A stretch of 64,000 nt of DNA from Eucommia ulmoides (Eukaryota > Streptophyta > Magnoliopsida > Garryales > Eucommiaceae). Below the pieces are notes generated by a model. The model was not told the DNA's origin. It saw only the letters and a program-made list of their open reading frames with translations, and did not search any database. A program made the translations under genes and the position numbers. The DNA lies in assembly GCA_016647705.1 (NCBI GenBank), contig CM028334.1, positions 13,748,402 through 13,812,401 of the forward strand. Direction: 5' to 3'. Shown here one piece after another: positions 1 to 12,947 of this stretch. The number at the start of each line of letters is the position of its first letter. Position 1 is the stretch's first letter.

Positions 1-3000
1 GAGATGGTCTGGATGGTAGCAAGATTAAGGGAGGATCAAGAAGCAACATGATATCTGCAGGGACAAAAATGCAGGAAGCTTTTCAGTCAGGCGCTACTCC
101 AGCTCAGCCTGGAAAGAGACGTTTTCTCTGTTATAATATGCTTGGAAGTATAACCACGATGGAGCACGAGGGATACTCACATATAGAGGTATTTTACATT
201 CTGAATCATTTTATTATTTGGGTTTGCGACTTCACTCATAATTACTTCTTATTAAGTGATGAACAAAAACAGAAAATGGCCATGGTTAGTTAAATATGTA
301 GAGAAGAAGGGAAAAAAGGGTAACGTGACAGAACTTTTTGCTCACTAGAAATTTAATTTACTCCAATTTTTAACACCCCATGTGTGCTTCCTTCAGCATG
401 CGACAAGCACAAAACAATCATATCGGCTCATCCTCAACTGCACATTAAATATATGAATCTTTTAAACAGAAGTTCTTAAATTTTCTATATGTTGGTGCAT
501 CTCATTCATCACCACTTGGCTTCCATTTTCTTTTGATAAGGATATGTTTGGTTCAGAAGCGACAAAAATATGAAAATAAAAAATATGTGGAAACGAAGAA
601 AATGACAAACACAAAAGAGACACAAGATATAACGTGGTTTGGCACAACTTGCCTACTCCATGGACGAAGAACAATGAATAGTTTCACTAATATGAAGAAA
701 AATATACAAATAGAGATAAGTTCTTGAACTCTAGAACTAACAACAAAATTTCCCCGAAAATCTCTCTCAACAAATACACTATATTTGGATATGAACAAAC
801 AAAATTCTACTATAAAATTTCCAATACACCTCTTGAGAAGTTTTCACTCTTCTTCAATTATGAGATACTTGTAATTTGATCCTGAACCAATCCTTTAATA
901 GGCACTGCAAATGAGTTCTTCAAATTGGCATCTTAAAAGATGCCACTAATGACTCCGCTAATGTCTCCCACTATTGTCTCCCATTAGTGTCTCTCACTAA
1001 TGTCTCCCATTAGTTTATTCCACTAGTTGCCTTCTAAAATTAGGTTTGGCCCATTTAAAAAATGAGCCAACTAACCTCGTCAAATCAACAATCTCTACCT
1101 TGGCGAGATTTTCAATCAAACAAATTTTTTTTCATATTTGAGGACATTCCTCCTCGTATTGTCTTCTCCAACAAAATCTCAATTTTAGAGTCTAATTCCG
1201 ACCAAGTTTAAGAGCTCTTTGAACTTGTCCATCAGTTCCCAAACATCAACTCGATATACCAAAATCCACTGGACAGATTCATTTATTTTGACAAATCTGG
1301 AATATGGAAACCCCATATTCTCTGCAACAATAAGTGCTTCCAAATTTGTGCTTTTCATCCGAGAACGACAACCTGTCTTCTCTGAAAATTCTCTTCCACG
1401 GACTGAAATGGAGTACTAACTCGCACTCCATTAAATTATCTCATCTGAAGTTCCACCTGCTTTTGAGACCCCGAAACACCTATAGTACCAACTGTACCAC
1501 CTTGAAGAACAAAAAGGCCGCCAATCTTTTTTCCGATTATCATTGTTATGGTACCTCTGCTCACCTTTAAAACTCCACCTTTTGCGGAGAACCTGCAGCC
1601 TTTGGAATCCAAACTGCTCAAGGACACAAGACTCTTTTGCAAATCTGGCACGTGATGGACACTCGTTAATGTTCTAAAAGCTCCATCATGCAACTGGATC
1701 CAGACCGAGCCTATACCAACAATCTTGCAGGAAGTACCATTACCCATCAAGACTGTGCCACCATTGACTGAATCATAGGTGGGAAACGCATCCCTATTAG
1801 TGGACACGTGATTGGAGCAACCCGAATCTAAAATCCACTCATCTTTGGAGCGAATTTATGGAACTGTAACGGAAAGAACAAATTGTGAATCTTCACCCAA
1901 GCCAATATTTGCCTCTGCATCTGTCTCTTGACCATTGCGTTTTTTGAGCTTAGGGCACTCCGACTTGTAATGCCCAAACTGGTGACAATAATAACACTTA
2001 TTATTTTTCTTCGATTTACCGCCGCCTTTCTCGGAACATTTCTTTCGTTTAACTAATAGGCCTGGAGCCTGATCATCATTACCTTTACCATTCAACTTAG
2101 TCCTCAACTCTTTCGAGTTTAAGGATGCCTTGACGTCGGCCAAGGAAATTGAATCTCGTTCATATAACATGGAATTAACAAAGGAATCATATGAAATTAG
2201 TAGTGAACACAAAAGGATAAGAGCTTGGTCCTCCTTATCAACCTTGACGTCAATATTCTTCAAATCCATGATAATTCGATTAAAATTATCAAGGTGTTGG
2301 TGTATGGACATACCCGCCTCCATCTTGAAAGTATACAACCGTTGCTTCAAATACAACCGGTTCGTAAGAGATTTCGTCATATACAAGCTTTCTAGCTTGT
2401 CCCATAGCCCCTTAGCTGTTTCTTCGTTTGCAACCTCCCTAAGCATTGCATCCGCAAGAGATAGTTCAATTGTACTATGTGCCTTTTCTTCCATCTCTGT
2501 TGCCTGCTCCTTGGATAACTTCGATGCGTTGTCTGCATTCAAATTTTTTGCCAAACCTTATTGTCGCAAAAGTGCGCGTATTTTGATACGCTACAAACTA
2601 AAGCCATTCTCACCATCAAATTTCTCTATTTCATATTTTGCGGAAGCCATTGAACCTTGGACTCCGATACCACTTCAGAGGCGACAAAAATATGAAAATA
2701 GAAAATTTGTGGAAGAGAAGAAAATGGCAAACATAAAAGAGACACAAGATATAACGTGGTTCGGCACAACTTGCCTACTCCACAGGCGAAGAACAACGAA
2801 TAGTTTCACTAATATGAAGAAAAATATACAAATGGAGATAAGTTCTTAAACTCAAGAATTAACAACAAAATCTCTCCAAAAATCTCTCTCAATAAATACA
2901 CTATCTTTGGATATAGACAGACAAAATTCTACTATAGAATTTCCAATACACCTCTTGAGAAGTTTTCACTCTTCTTCAATTATGAGACACTCGTAATTTT

Positions 3001-6000
3001 ATCCTGAACCAATCCTTTAATAGGCACTGCAAATGAGTTCTTCAAATTGGCATCTTAAAAGATGCTACTAATGACTCCACTAATGTCTCCCACTATTGTC
3101 TCCCATTAGTGTCTCTCACTAATGTCTCCCATTAGTTTATCCCACTAGTTGCCTTCTAAAATTAGGTGTGGCCCATTCAAAAATGAGCCAACTAACCTTA
3201 TCAAATCAACAGGATGTACTAACAGATTCTTATGATCTGGATGCAGATAGATTTTCATGACACTGGCAGAGGTCCACGAGTTCCAGCAATGACTGATTAT
3301 TTTGGTTTCACAATGGCTTCACTAAACGAGAATGGAAGCGTGTTTGCAAATCCGTGCAAGGGCGAGAAGAACTTGAGTACCCTCATGTATCGACCTTTCA
3401 GTAGCTGGGCAAATAACAGTGAGGTTAGCTCATCTAATTGTTTGTCCATAGTTCCACATTTAACAGAACATGTGCCTAAGCTGGCATCTATAAATGCATT
3501 ACTTAATGCCTGCAATGCTGTAAAATTTCACCGTGGCTGACCTCTTTAATCTAATGTAAATTTAGTGGTCTATGCGATTTGAGGAAGAAGAAGTGAGAGC
3601 TGTGGCACTTGGTTCGCATTGGGTTGCTGCTGTTACAAATCTGAATTTTCTTCGCATTTTCAGTGAAGGGGGAATGCAGGTCCTCATTCTATTGCTGCCT
3701 TACCTGAGTTTGTTTTAACTAAATTTGTGAAGATTGTATCATGATGACTTAAGTGGTCCTCCTAAGGATGCAATGCTGCAAATTTTATTTGTTCTTAGAA
3801 ATACATTTTTATCGGTTACTTCTTTTTTGGATCAGTTAGTAGTTACTACTGTGTTAATCTAGATTATACATTTCTCAATCACTGAAAATTCTGCAACTTT
3901 TTGTAATATATAAATGTTTCGCATAATTGAAAATTGCAGAGACACATTGTTTCCCTCGATGGACCAGTTGTTACTGCATCAGGCTTTGGAGATGAACTTG
4001 CAATTGTGACACATGCTTCTCCTTCCCTTCCCTCAAATGAGCAGGTATGGTTGACCTTGGGTTTCATAACCCCATTTGTGAGTATTTGTCAATGTCATTT
4101 TCAGCTTTGCAGCTACTAAAGTCACCCAGTTCACCTAGTTAACTAGATAATATCTTTGTGAATATCATCTCAAGGCAGATGTCAAATTTAGCTCAAATCA
4201 GTAGACATCCGTGCACTGACTGACTGAAAGGCACTATATAGAGCTGAATGCCAAGACATGATTGAGGTGTCTACTGTCTATTAACCCTAAGAAATTGGCC
4301 ATGTTCGTTTTTTATGTCCTCTTCTAACCCTAAGAAGTTGGCGACTAGGACAGAGTCATAAATGAATTCAATTTATGATCATACATCAATGTTAGCAGAA
4401 TTTTCTTTTTGCCTGGCTACCTGCAGATGCTAGATTTTAGAGTTTTCAACATTCGTAACGGGACACAACCCATAAGAGGACGGCTTGCATTGACTCCTGG
4501 TTCGTGTCTGACATGGTTCGGTTTCAGTGAAGAAGGCCACCTAAGCTCCTTTGATTCAAAAGTGCGTGTAGATTTGAGCTTGATTTATGTTTAACATTAG
4601 CTTCCCAAAGAATTTCCGAAACACATATTAATTTGCACCTCAATTTGTAGGGTGTACTGAGAGTCTTCACAGACCAATATGGTGGAAGTTGGCTACCACT
4701 ATTCAGGTACAAATTCCTCCCCAAAACTCTAATGATCTGTTTGGGTGAGGTATTTGATTTCAAGATGGGATTTGTTAATTCTTCTAAAGAAAATTTAAAA
4801 ATCCCTTTTTGAAATGAAATTCCTTCTTCATTGGATACCTTACCAAACATACCCTAAAGCAATGATTCTTTTGTAATACTTGTGCAAACTGGTTGTTAAG
4901 AAGTGCCATTTTTTCAGTGCTAGTAAATTGAAGAAATCCGATGAAAGATACTGGGTTGTCGGATTGAATGCAAGCAAGTTATTTTGTATTGTTTGCAAAT
5001 CTCCAGATGCGTACCCCCAGGTTTGCATGACTCCTTACCTCTGTTTTCAATTGTTTACCATTTAGTCATCTACCACCTAATTTTGTAATTGATATATATG
5101 ATTGTCAGGTGACTCCCAAACCGGTGCTCACTCTATTAGATCTCTCATTTCCTCTCGCATCGTCTGATTTGGGGGCCGAAACCCTTGAAAATGAATTTAT
5201 TTTGAACAACAAGGATCTTTACGAGGTATGTTTTTTCTGTTCATTTTTTTGTAGCATTTGTATTTTGCTATATCATAAAACTGTAATTTCCCGTCAACCG
5301 ACTATAATGTGTGTATGTTTGTATGTAAATGCTGCTCTTTAAATGGGTTATAATGCATGCGAAAAATTGTTGCAGATTCAGAAAAGAATAGAAGAAGTTG
5401 CAGCTGCTGGTCAGGACACCACTTCACTCGACGATGAAGCTTTCAATATTGAAACAGCTCTAGACAGATGCATATTGAGGCTCATAGCATCCTGCTGCAA
5501 TGGTTAGGGCTTACTTTAATCAAATAATAAATAGGCATGCACATGGATCATTTATAGTTTACTCAACATGTGATGAAAATTAACAAACCATGTTTTGTTG
5601 GAATGGTTATATTAGGTGATAAGCTGGTGAGAGCAACAGAACTAGTTAAACTTCTTTCGTTGGATAAATCAGTAAGAGGCGCAATTAAGCTCGTTACAGC
5701 CCTCAAGCTGCCAAATTTGGCAGAGAGGTTCAATGCCATATTAGAGGTAAGTCCTCAACCTCCAAACAAGCATCTGCAGCCATTCATTTGATTAGGCACC
5801 GTTTGGCAGCCTTTTTTAAGCACCTGACTTTTATGCTATGTTTGGATCAACGGAAAGTGGAGGGTAGGGGAGCTCTTGGTTTGTTTGGACGGGAGGAGGA
5901 AGATATTTGAAAATTACTTTTAATTTTTTTAAAAAGTAAAAAATGTGATTTTAAGTATTTTTTAATGTCAAAACTAGCTCTAGGACCTCTCCACCTAATT

Positions 6001-6684
6001 TTTTTCCAACCATTTACGATTTATTTTCTTTACTTTTTTTCCCCCGATTAAGAGACCATTTATATGGATAACATTAAGATATCCTATCGACACTATCATA
6101 TAGTTTTTTTTTTATTTTTTTAAAAATAATTTTCAAAATAATTTTTTAGTTATTTTAAAAGTACTTAAAAATGTTACAAAATAGTGTTTTTTCTCTGTTT
6201 TCTTTTTATTTCTTTTCTCGGGGTTCAGGGTTTCATATGCATCCCGTGCATGTTCTTACAGGAAAGGCTGCTCGAGGAAACCAAAGCAGCTACCCTCCTC
6301 CCTCCCACAAACTCAAATCATGAGACAAGTATGAAAGCTGAAGTTGCAGCCAGCAAGACCTTTGCTTTGTCCGAAACTGGTAAACCATCAGGACCTTCTG
6401 TCCTAATGAATGCACCGCAAAAGTTGCAGTCGCCTCCACTTGCAAAGAAAAGGATGCTAGAGGAAAATGACGAAGAAGGGAAAGCAAAAACTGAGCAAAA
6501 GCAAAATGTGAAGGAAGTGTGTGGATCAAAGAATGCAGCAGCAGTGGGAGAGGAGAAACAGATGCAATGTCATCGCCCATCTAATCCATTTGCAAAGACA
6601 TCAAACAAGCAAGAAAAGACCTCTTTGCTTGATTCTCTAAAGAAGATGAAGAAAGGTGAAAGCAGCACAAATAGTCATAAGTAA
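1..6684 (+). CDS. EOL1: CTF4/WDHD1/AND-1 homologue (EOL1-type), C-terminal exons
   Basis: Replisome adaptor family: in yeast and animals CTF4/WDHD1 trimers tie the CMG helicase to DNA polymerase alpha. The Arabidopsis homologue EOL1 is linked to Polycomb (LHP1) silencing. Coding exons read by eye, all GT-AG and phase-consistent: 1-188 (5' end outside the window), 3247-3423, 3566-3679, 3940-4044, 4427-4561, 4651-4706, 4918-5020, 5109-5225, 5376-5502, 5616-5746, 6262-6684 (TAA stop). The WD40 part lies upstream. What is seen is the middle SepB/Mcl1-type beta-propeller region (DFHDTGRGPRVPA, CKGEKN, YGGSWLPLF, KPVLTLLDLS), then a helical segment (RATELVKLLSLDKS), then a Lys/Glu-rich tail (NPFAKTS, LLDSLKKMKKGES). 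No stop or frameshift occurs in any exon, so the gene looks functional. The first intron was enlarged to 3.06 kb by a copia insertion. The recognition is from family memory and no search was run. Confidence 0.9.
552..1090 (-). repeat. copia 3' LTR
   Basis: 539 bp, closely matching the copy at 2674-3211 by eye, for example the shared stretch containing ACAAGATATAACGTGGTT and the terminal CAAATCAACA. The few differences are mostly substitutions, which suggests a fairly recent insertion. Confidence 0.87.
1436..2650 (-). pseudogene. copia gag-protease remnant
   Basis: Gag begins at an ATG (complement of 2648-2650) right after the primer-binding site. It meets an in-frame stop near 2556, then runs as a 232-residue gag segment ending in a CCHC zinc knuckle (CYYCHQFGHYKSEC) typical of copia nucleocapsid. 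After a stop near 1858 the same coding sense continues into the aspartic protease with a DSG active-site motif (WILDSGCSNHV) and the segment that normally precedes integrase. It ends at a TGA at 1436. Everything downstream in a normal pol is absent. The stops make it non-coding now. Confidence 0.85.
2674..3211 (-). repeat. copia 5' LTR
   Basis: 538 bp direct-repeat partner of 552-1090. It begins TGTTG on the minus strand and abuts the primer-binding site. Confidence 0.87.
5747..6261 (+). other. Last intron of the EOL1-type gene, AT-rich
   Basis: GTAAGT donor and TTCTTACAG acceptor. The interior has GTTTGGCAGCC/TTTGGATCAACGG-like stretches reminiscent of decayed MITE ends, but no matching inverted repeat could be drawn. 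Confidence 0.5.
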
Positions 6685-6860
6685 AAAAGACGAAATTTTG
6701 TCAAAAAGCAAGAGTGAGTTTTTCTCTCCTTGCTTTTGGGTGTTGGCCAATTTGCGAGAAAATGTTGTATATTATAGGCGGTAGGTTAAATGTTTTAACC
6801 TTGTAATTATATGTCGGAAAACTATTATTATTATTCAACGACTTGCTTTTTGAAGTTAAG
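6685..6860 (+). other. Probable 3' UTR of the EOL1-type gene
   Basis: Follows the TAA stop. T-rich with a TTGTAATTATATGT element, and no canonical AATAAA at a convincing distance. The 3' end is an estimate. Confidence 0.4.
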
Positions 6861-7739
6861 GATTTTGTATTCTATTTTTTATGGTTGATTAGATATGACA
6901 TATTTATTTGTTATCAGTCAATCTGACCATAACCCAATTGCATTTTAGCAGGTATGTTAGAATAATTGGTAAATGATTATTTGGAGAGGAGACATTGTGA
7001 CACAAGATGCATTCCAATAGGCTATAGGGTTTAGGGCCTATATATAGTAGCCTAGATTAGGGATTATTATCTTGAGAATTTCTACAAAACATTTGTTCAT
7101 ATACTTCTCTCAATTTAATAAATAAACTAGGATTTTTTATTGTATTTTTTCTATTAGCTAGATCTTTCATTTTTTTTTTCGATCGGTGAAAAATTTGTCC
7201 AATTTGCAAGGTCCCAACTGGAAAAAATAGATCAAAATGGGAGCATCTCACTCAGCTTAAGGATACATCCAAATTTTACACCACATTTTTAAAAAAATTT
7301 AATCTAAACTATTAATTTGCAAAAACTAAAAACCACCTTAAAAAAATACAAAAATCAAAAGGTGAATTTTACCCATTCAACCAGTTGTTTTCAATTAATT
7401 CTTGATTTTTTTAACCCTTATTTAAGAATTAGTTAAGTAAAGAATCATTTTAAACATTCATGAAATAATTTGGTATTTTTATCAAAACCTTTTTTAGTTG
7501 GATAGAATGTAATAAGGTGAAATGAAATAGAGGAAAAAATAGAATAAGAGATAATATAATGGATTTATCAATGGAATCACTATTTCATTCTCTTGTTTGA
7601 TTATTATTATTTGTTTAAAAGAATAAAATGGAATAATGTTATTTTACATATCAATTTTGATATCAAATTCATTCACAAATATATTTAATAAAATCATTTT
7701 ATTCTTAAATTTTGTTTTTGCTTTGGGAGCATAAATAGA
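6861..7739. other. AT-rich intergenic DNA
   Basis: No gene recognised. 6990-7140 (a TATATATAGTAGCC box, then AATTTAATAAATAAAC) resembles the transcription-start to polyadenylation part of a decayed LTR, but no partner copy is present. 7500-7700 is a run of GAATGGAAT-like words typical of old MITEs. Confidence 0.35.
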
Positions 7740-8165
7740 TGGTTTTTTTTTTTTTTTTTTTTTAAATTATTTAGAAATATAAACATATTTTTTGTTCTCA
7801 GATTTCCACTTCCATTTCATATGTAGTGTGTTTTTTTTTGTTTTTTTTTTTTTTTTTTTTTAAATTTTCATTTCTAATTCGGGAAAACAATTAGATTTTT
7901 TGTTCCCAATTTTTTTTTTCTATTTTGGGAACAATAACATGTTTTTTGTTCTCAAATTCATGTTTCTATTTCGAGAACATGAACTGATTTTTGCTTTCAA
8001 ATTTTTATTTTGTTCGGGATATAAGTTTGCGAACAAGAAAATATATTTTTGTTTAGGAAACATAAACGGAGATTTGGAAACAAAAAACGTTTTTATATTC
8101 CCAAAAAAAATCGAAAGCAAAAAAAATAAAATTATTTCTATACTAGAAACAAAAACAACATATTA
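7740..8165. repeat. Decayed foldback (inverted) repeat
   Basis: The left half repeats a unit of roughly 50 bp (TTTTTTGTTCTCAAATTC..., TTTCTATTTCGAGAAC...). The right half holds its reverse complement (GGAAACATAAACGG..., GAAACAAAAAACG...). The whole can fold on itself around 8020. Small ORFs here are products of low complexity. Confidence 0.5.
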
Positions 8166-8640
8166 GGAAACTTAGATTCTAAATCTGAAAAACTTACTTT
8201 AGTCATTGCCGCGTCGTTGAAACTAACTCCAATTGTCCACTGAAATAAATCGTCGTTCGTTATCGACATTTGCTGTTCGTGACATCCGTTTGCCATCGTC
8301 ATTAGTGACATTCGTTTGCCTCCATTCATCATCACCACCGCCGAAGTCGAAGCCAAGTGCGAAATAAATTTACAGATTTCTCGAAAATTTATAGATCTGT
8401 CGAAAATTTCAAATCTAGATTGAAAATTGAAAAAGCGGCGAAGAAGATATTGTTCACTACTGCCGTTCTCCATTGCCTCCACAAGATACCGCTGTTTTCC
8501 GTACGGAGGGTTCACAATTGCATGGATTTGATTTTGTCCATGTTCACCCCTTGTACTGAAGGTTCTAGTCATTAATTACATTTTTCACCCCTTTGTTTCA
8601 GTTTTAACTTTTTATTTTTTAAACTTTTCCTCCTAAGTAT
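8166..8640. other. GC-richer unassigned segment
   Basis: An open frame of 144 codons on the minus strand (8138-8572) covers this stretch but shows no recognisable domain. Repeated GACATTTGCTG/GACATTCGTTTGCC words give it a low-complexity look. It may be a scrap of transposon-captured coding sequence. I assign no function. Confidence 0.3.
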
Positions 8641-8765
8641 TCACAACTATTTAAATAGTAATGTGAATGTTCATACCAATGATTATTATTAAATTTGGCG
8701 ATTTTTATAGTAGTATGAATGTTCATACTAGTGATTATTATTAAATTTTGCTCTTTTAATTTGGT
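8641..8765. repeat. Short tandem duplication, about 52 bp
   Basis: GTGAATGTTCATACCA followed by ATGATTATTATTAAATTT recurs almost unchanged about 52 bases later (8714-8748). Similar GAATGTTCA words continue to 8990. Confidence 0.55.
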
Positions 8766-9369
8766 TCGAAATGTTATAAATATTCACATTAGTCACATGA
8801 CACACCGATAACCCTATAAATCTTTGGTGCATTACGAGGTTTCGTTTCGTATTTTTGTGAACATTTATAGTAGTTCAATTAGTTATCTTGTAGTAAAATA
8901 TAACACGGGGACGTGAATGTTCACAGTAGTTCAATCAATCCCCATTAACATGTATTAAATGTTTAAAAAAAATAAAAAAATATATGAATATTCACTTGTT
9001 ATATTTTACAGAATGACATTTTATTTAAATTAATAGAAAAAGATGATCAAAGAATGAAGACTATTTTCTAAAATAATATTTGGGGATTAAAAACTTAATT
9101 AAAATAGTTGTAGGTCAAAGTGGCATGGGTTTGTAGATTTAGTGGAAAAAGGTGGGCGAAGTTTAGAGACCATATTCTGAAAAAATCTCTTGGGTCTAAA
9201 CACTTAATCATAGTAATTGGGGGTCTTTTTAGAGTTTCTATATCTTTAGAAGACTAAATAATATTTTTTTCCTTAATTCTTTACCTCTTTCTTAATTATA
9301 TTATATACCCCATGTCACTTTCTATTTTTCTACTTTATTTACATAAGTTCACCATAAATTTACATGAGT

Positions 9370-10310
9370 TGTGTTGATTTAATCCCTAATATTTCAAATG
9401 ACCTTACTCCATATATACATTCCTATTAATTTTGCAATTGAGCACATTAACTGCTTAATAATGTAAAACAATTATCAAGTCGTCCAAATATATATGTTGG
9501 AATATTTAATTGAAGTTCTTAGTCTTTCAAATTTAGTCCCTACTTAATTTTCACATTATTTCCAATTGAAAAGTTCATATAATTATATTTATTAAATTTA
9601 TTTCCTACTTAATCTTTCAATTAAACACTTCAATTTCCAAATTACATGATTGAGTTGCGATATCATAAATGCACTAAATTTAATCCTAATTGAATAACCT
9701 AGTTTTACAAATTAACTCTTAATGTTTCTAAATATGTCATAATTTATGAAGATATTACAATTCATATTGTAATCAATTTTGTTAATTGATGAATTACATA
9801 ATTTTATTATGAAATTATCACGACACACATCCAATAGTCTTAAATTGAAGTAGAAGGCATTTATCAATTAGTTCTCAATCTTTCAAACAACCTCTAATTA
9901 GTAGAGATAATCTATCTAGTCCTGCAACTTAACAAATTGCCCTTCCAATCTTATCCACTACTTCTTTCTTTATAATTCGTAATTAAGAAATATGGATTCC
10001 AATTAGTCTTCCAATTGAACACTTCAAATTTTAAATTACATGATTTGATATTATCACAAAGTACTTCATGTATTCCCAATCGTAAAAATACAAGTACACA
10101 AATTTTGGGGGGAGGGGGGGTGTCAGGATATATTGGAATCTCATCAATCTCAAAGTCTCATACCAAATCTATCTTTCCATGCAATTCTTACTTTTTAGAT
10201 ATTTTGTAGTTAACCTTACAATTGACTATATTTACTCATAAGTTATACAATCAAATTGGAAAATGATCACAAATGCATTAAATTTAAGAATATTTTAATC
10301 AAACACTTAT
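9370..10310. repeat. Diverged AT-rich repeat units, left block
   Basis: Units built from AAATTTAATCCTAATTGA, TAATGTTTCTAAATATGT, TTAATTGATGAATTACATA and GAAATTATCACGACACA. The same series is found at 35095-35405 and 36584-36960, on the far side of the transposon stack. No coding potential. Confidence 0.6.
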
Positions 10311-10399
10311 TTTTACGATAGATATTTGTATGGGCTTCAATAGACAAGCACAAACAATAAAAAACCCATGCAATTATTTATATTTTAAGAAAACCCCAA

Positions 10400-11755
10400 C
10401 ATCACATTCGCACAACCCCATGGGCGGTTTGGCATGATAAAACCCTTTAGGTATTTTTGGAAACAATCATTAAGCTAAACAAGAAAATATTCACCATATT
10501 CATTCATTCAAGCTACAAAAATGGAAGAGCTTTTGTTGATTAAACTTTTTATTCCTATTTTCTCTTGCCATAAATTGCAAAGAAACCAAGTGGGTAACCC
10601 TCGATTACCAAATTCCGGTAAATGGTGATGACCATTGCCCCGACAGAGGCTACCGGCGGCGACGAACGGAAGCTACTAGCGGTGATGATCAGAAGAGTTC
10701 CAACATATTGCAAAATCTGAAGAGTAATCAAGCAATCAATTTGGGGATTGACCACACTCATTCGTAAGTGTTCTATATTTAAGGTGCTTTTGTTTTACAT
10801 CCAACAGTAGTTATTGGGGATCCAACTTGTTTTACGATCTAAACAATAGCTATTTAAGGTGTTTTTGTTTTTAGGGTTAAATGAACTTGGGTATGGTTTG
10901 GATTTTGGAAGCACAAACACTCAAGTTTTGGATTGGAAATAATAACATATAAGTTTTGTGAGTGTTTACATGGATTCATTTCCAATTCGAAGCTTCAATG
11001 CCATACAGTTAAACACTATGTTAGATTTCTGTCTTATATCGATTAGTATGGTGTTTCTTGGTAAATGTTGTTGTACAGTAATTTTTAATATTTTACTACA
11101 TTTGAATATTGCTAAAAAAAAAAGGGTTTCAGTCACTATTCAATGTAGATGCATTTTTTAGAGGTATGAATATTGTTGTACATTAACTATTTTGTAAGCT
11201 TGCTACATTTATTCCTTTTTGAACATTGATGTACAACAAAATTTCATATCCTCAATTTGAATGATGATAAAGACTGAGGAATTAGTTCCTAGTTAAATGT
11301 CGCTGTATTTTTCTTGGGGGGTTTGAATATTACTGTACAGTTCAATTGTTTCAAAATTTGCTCTGTTTAGTTCTTGATGTTTTTTTATCGTCTCTCCATT
11401 GTTGCTGCATTTGCGAGAGGTATGAGATATCATTCTTGTGTTTTTTTGTCATGCCAATTGTTTTGTACCCCATGGATTTTGACTAAAAATCCATTTTTTG
11501 GTCTCAAATGGTTGAAATATTGTTGTATATCAATTTTTCTTAATATTACTGTACAACAACAAACACCAGACCATGGGAGAGATTTAGGGGATACAGGATG
11601 CAAAATGCCTGCTGTACATCAATAATGTTTTATTGTAACGCATGTTATTGTACAATAATAATTGATAAAATATCACAACATATTTTGCACTTTTACCCTC
11701 ATTTATATGCATTACTGATAATCAAACATGGTGTTTTTTTTATTTTGACCAGAAA
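10400..11755 (+). other. 5' region of the MULE
   Basis: No ORF of substance. From 11060 the motif TGTACAGTAAT/TGTACAACAA occurs about every 50-150 bases. 10600-10750 is GC-richer (ACCGGCGGCGACGAACGG) and may be captured or 5' exon sequence. No domain recognised. Confidence 0.4.
11060..11665. repeat. Cluster of TGTACAGTAAT-type motifs, left
   Basis: Copies near 11064, 11172, 11228, 11330, 11521, 11547, 11610 and 11642. The core is a near-palindrome, TTRCTGTACARYAAT. Confidence 0.6.
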
Positions 11756-12947
11756 ATGAAAAATTGGACGAATGTCATACTTGTGGCTAAACACATGGGG
11801 ACCACAAATATTTTTTGTATTAATAACATATCGACCATTGGGGATTTATTTAACCATGTGTGCGACAAATATACGGGTTTGCGCATGAAAAATTTCAAGT
11901 TGTCTTATTCAATTTCCAACCATCCTAATTGTTATTTAGGAGACATGGAGTCATTATGCAATCTCCGAAAGATTTTAAAAAATCTTAATTTGGAATGTAT
12001 TGATTTATCCATATAGTTGATGCATATTGAAGAGTGTAGCGGAGATGTAGTTGGAACTAACACTGATTATTACAACGAAAATTCAGAAAGTGATAAAGGT
12101 GAAAATGTACTGGTACCGTACTACCCAAACAAGTCGACAACAATGTCAGCTGATTTGAGGTATTTAATTTGTAAGGAAGGGCAATTTTTTAAAGGGGTTA
12201 ATGATTTTAGGGATTGCTTGATAAAATATTCAATTGAAATTGAGTTTAAATTTGATTACCATAAGAATGAACAATCTCGTGTCGTACCATTTTGCGCATA
12301 TAAGTTTGAGCAGGGATGTGAGTGGTTCATACATACGAGCGTGGATAGTAAGTATGGATATTTTTACAACAAGAAAATAAACAAAGTTCACATGTGTGGT
12401 GCTATATTCCAAACTAGGAAAAATAGTAGGATTAATTCTAAAGTTGTGTCGAGTTGTATAAAAAAACACGTTAAAGGTTTAGCCATTAAAGCGTTCTATT
12501 GACATCATCAAAGAATTTAAAATAACTATAGGTTGGTCATAAGTTACCACCATGTATGGTGGGGGATTGAAAATGTTAGAGAAAATGTATTTGGGGATTA
12601 TCATAGTGGATATAACGAGTTGAGATGGTATAAAGAAGCGTGCATTGAGACAAACCCGGGTAGTTGTTTTGAAATTGAATATAATTTGAGTATTAGTTGT
12701 TTTAAGCGACTTTTTGTTTCATTTGGTGCTAGCATAGTTGGTTTTAAATATGTACACCATTTACTATTTCTTGACGAAACATTTCAAAAAGCAAAGTATA
12801 AAGGCACGCTGCTTGGCGTGACCGGCAAAGACGGGAATAACGGTAAGTAGGGTAAAAAGTCTAGTTGTCTTTTGACATGCTAATCAATAATTAGTTGTTA
12901 TTTTCCATGTAACAATTGCTGTAAAGTGACCAATTCAATTATTATTA

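Larger units (their letters stand above)
552..3211 (-). mobile_element. Internally deleted Ty1/copia element in a gene intron, antisense
   Basis: Two direct repeats of about 540 bp flank a 1.6 kb interior. Read on the minus strand the 5' LTR starts TGTTGATTTGA. Just after it lies a primer-binding site (TGGTATCGGAGT, complement of 2661-2672) of the initiator-Met tRNA type used by copia elements, followed by gag and protease. A purine tract (CCAAGGTAGAGAT) precedes the 3' LTR. Integrase, reverse transcriptase and RNase H are missing. A 5-bp duplication may be GGATA/GGATG (imperfect). The element opposes host transcription and leaves both splice sites of the intron intact. Confidence 0.88.

Noticed and set aside
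2130..2849. 239-codon plus-strand frame over the copia gag
   Set aside because: Shadow of the minus-strand gag, which has the zinc knuckle and the correct position after the primer-binding site.
8138..8572. 144-codon minus-strand frame
   Set aside because: No domain, low-complexity words, start and stop in repeats. Kept only as an unassigned segment.
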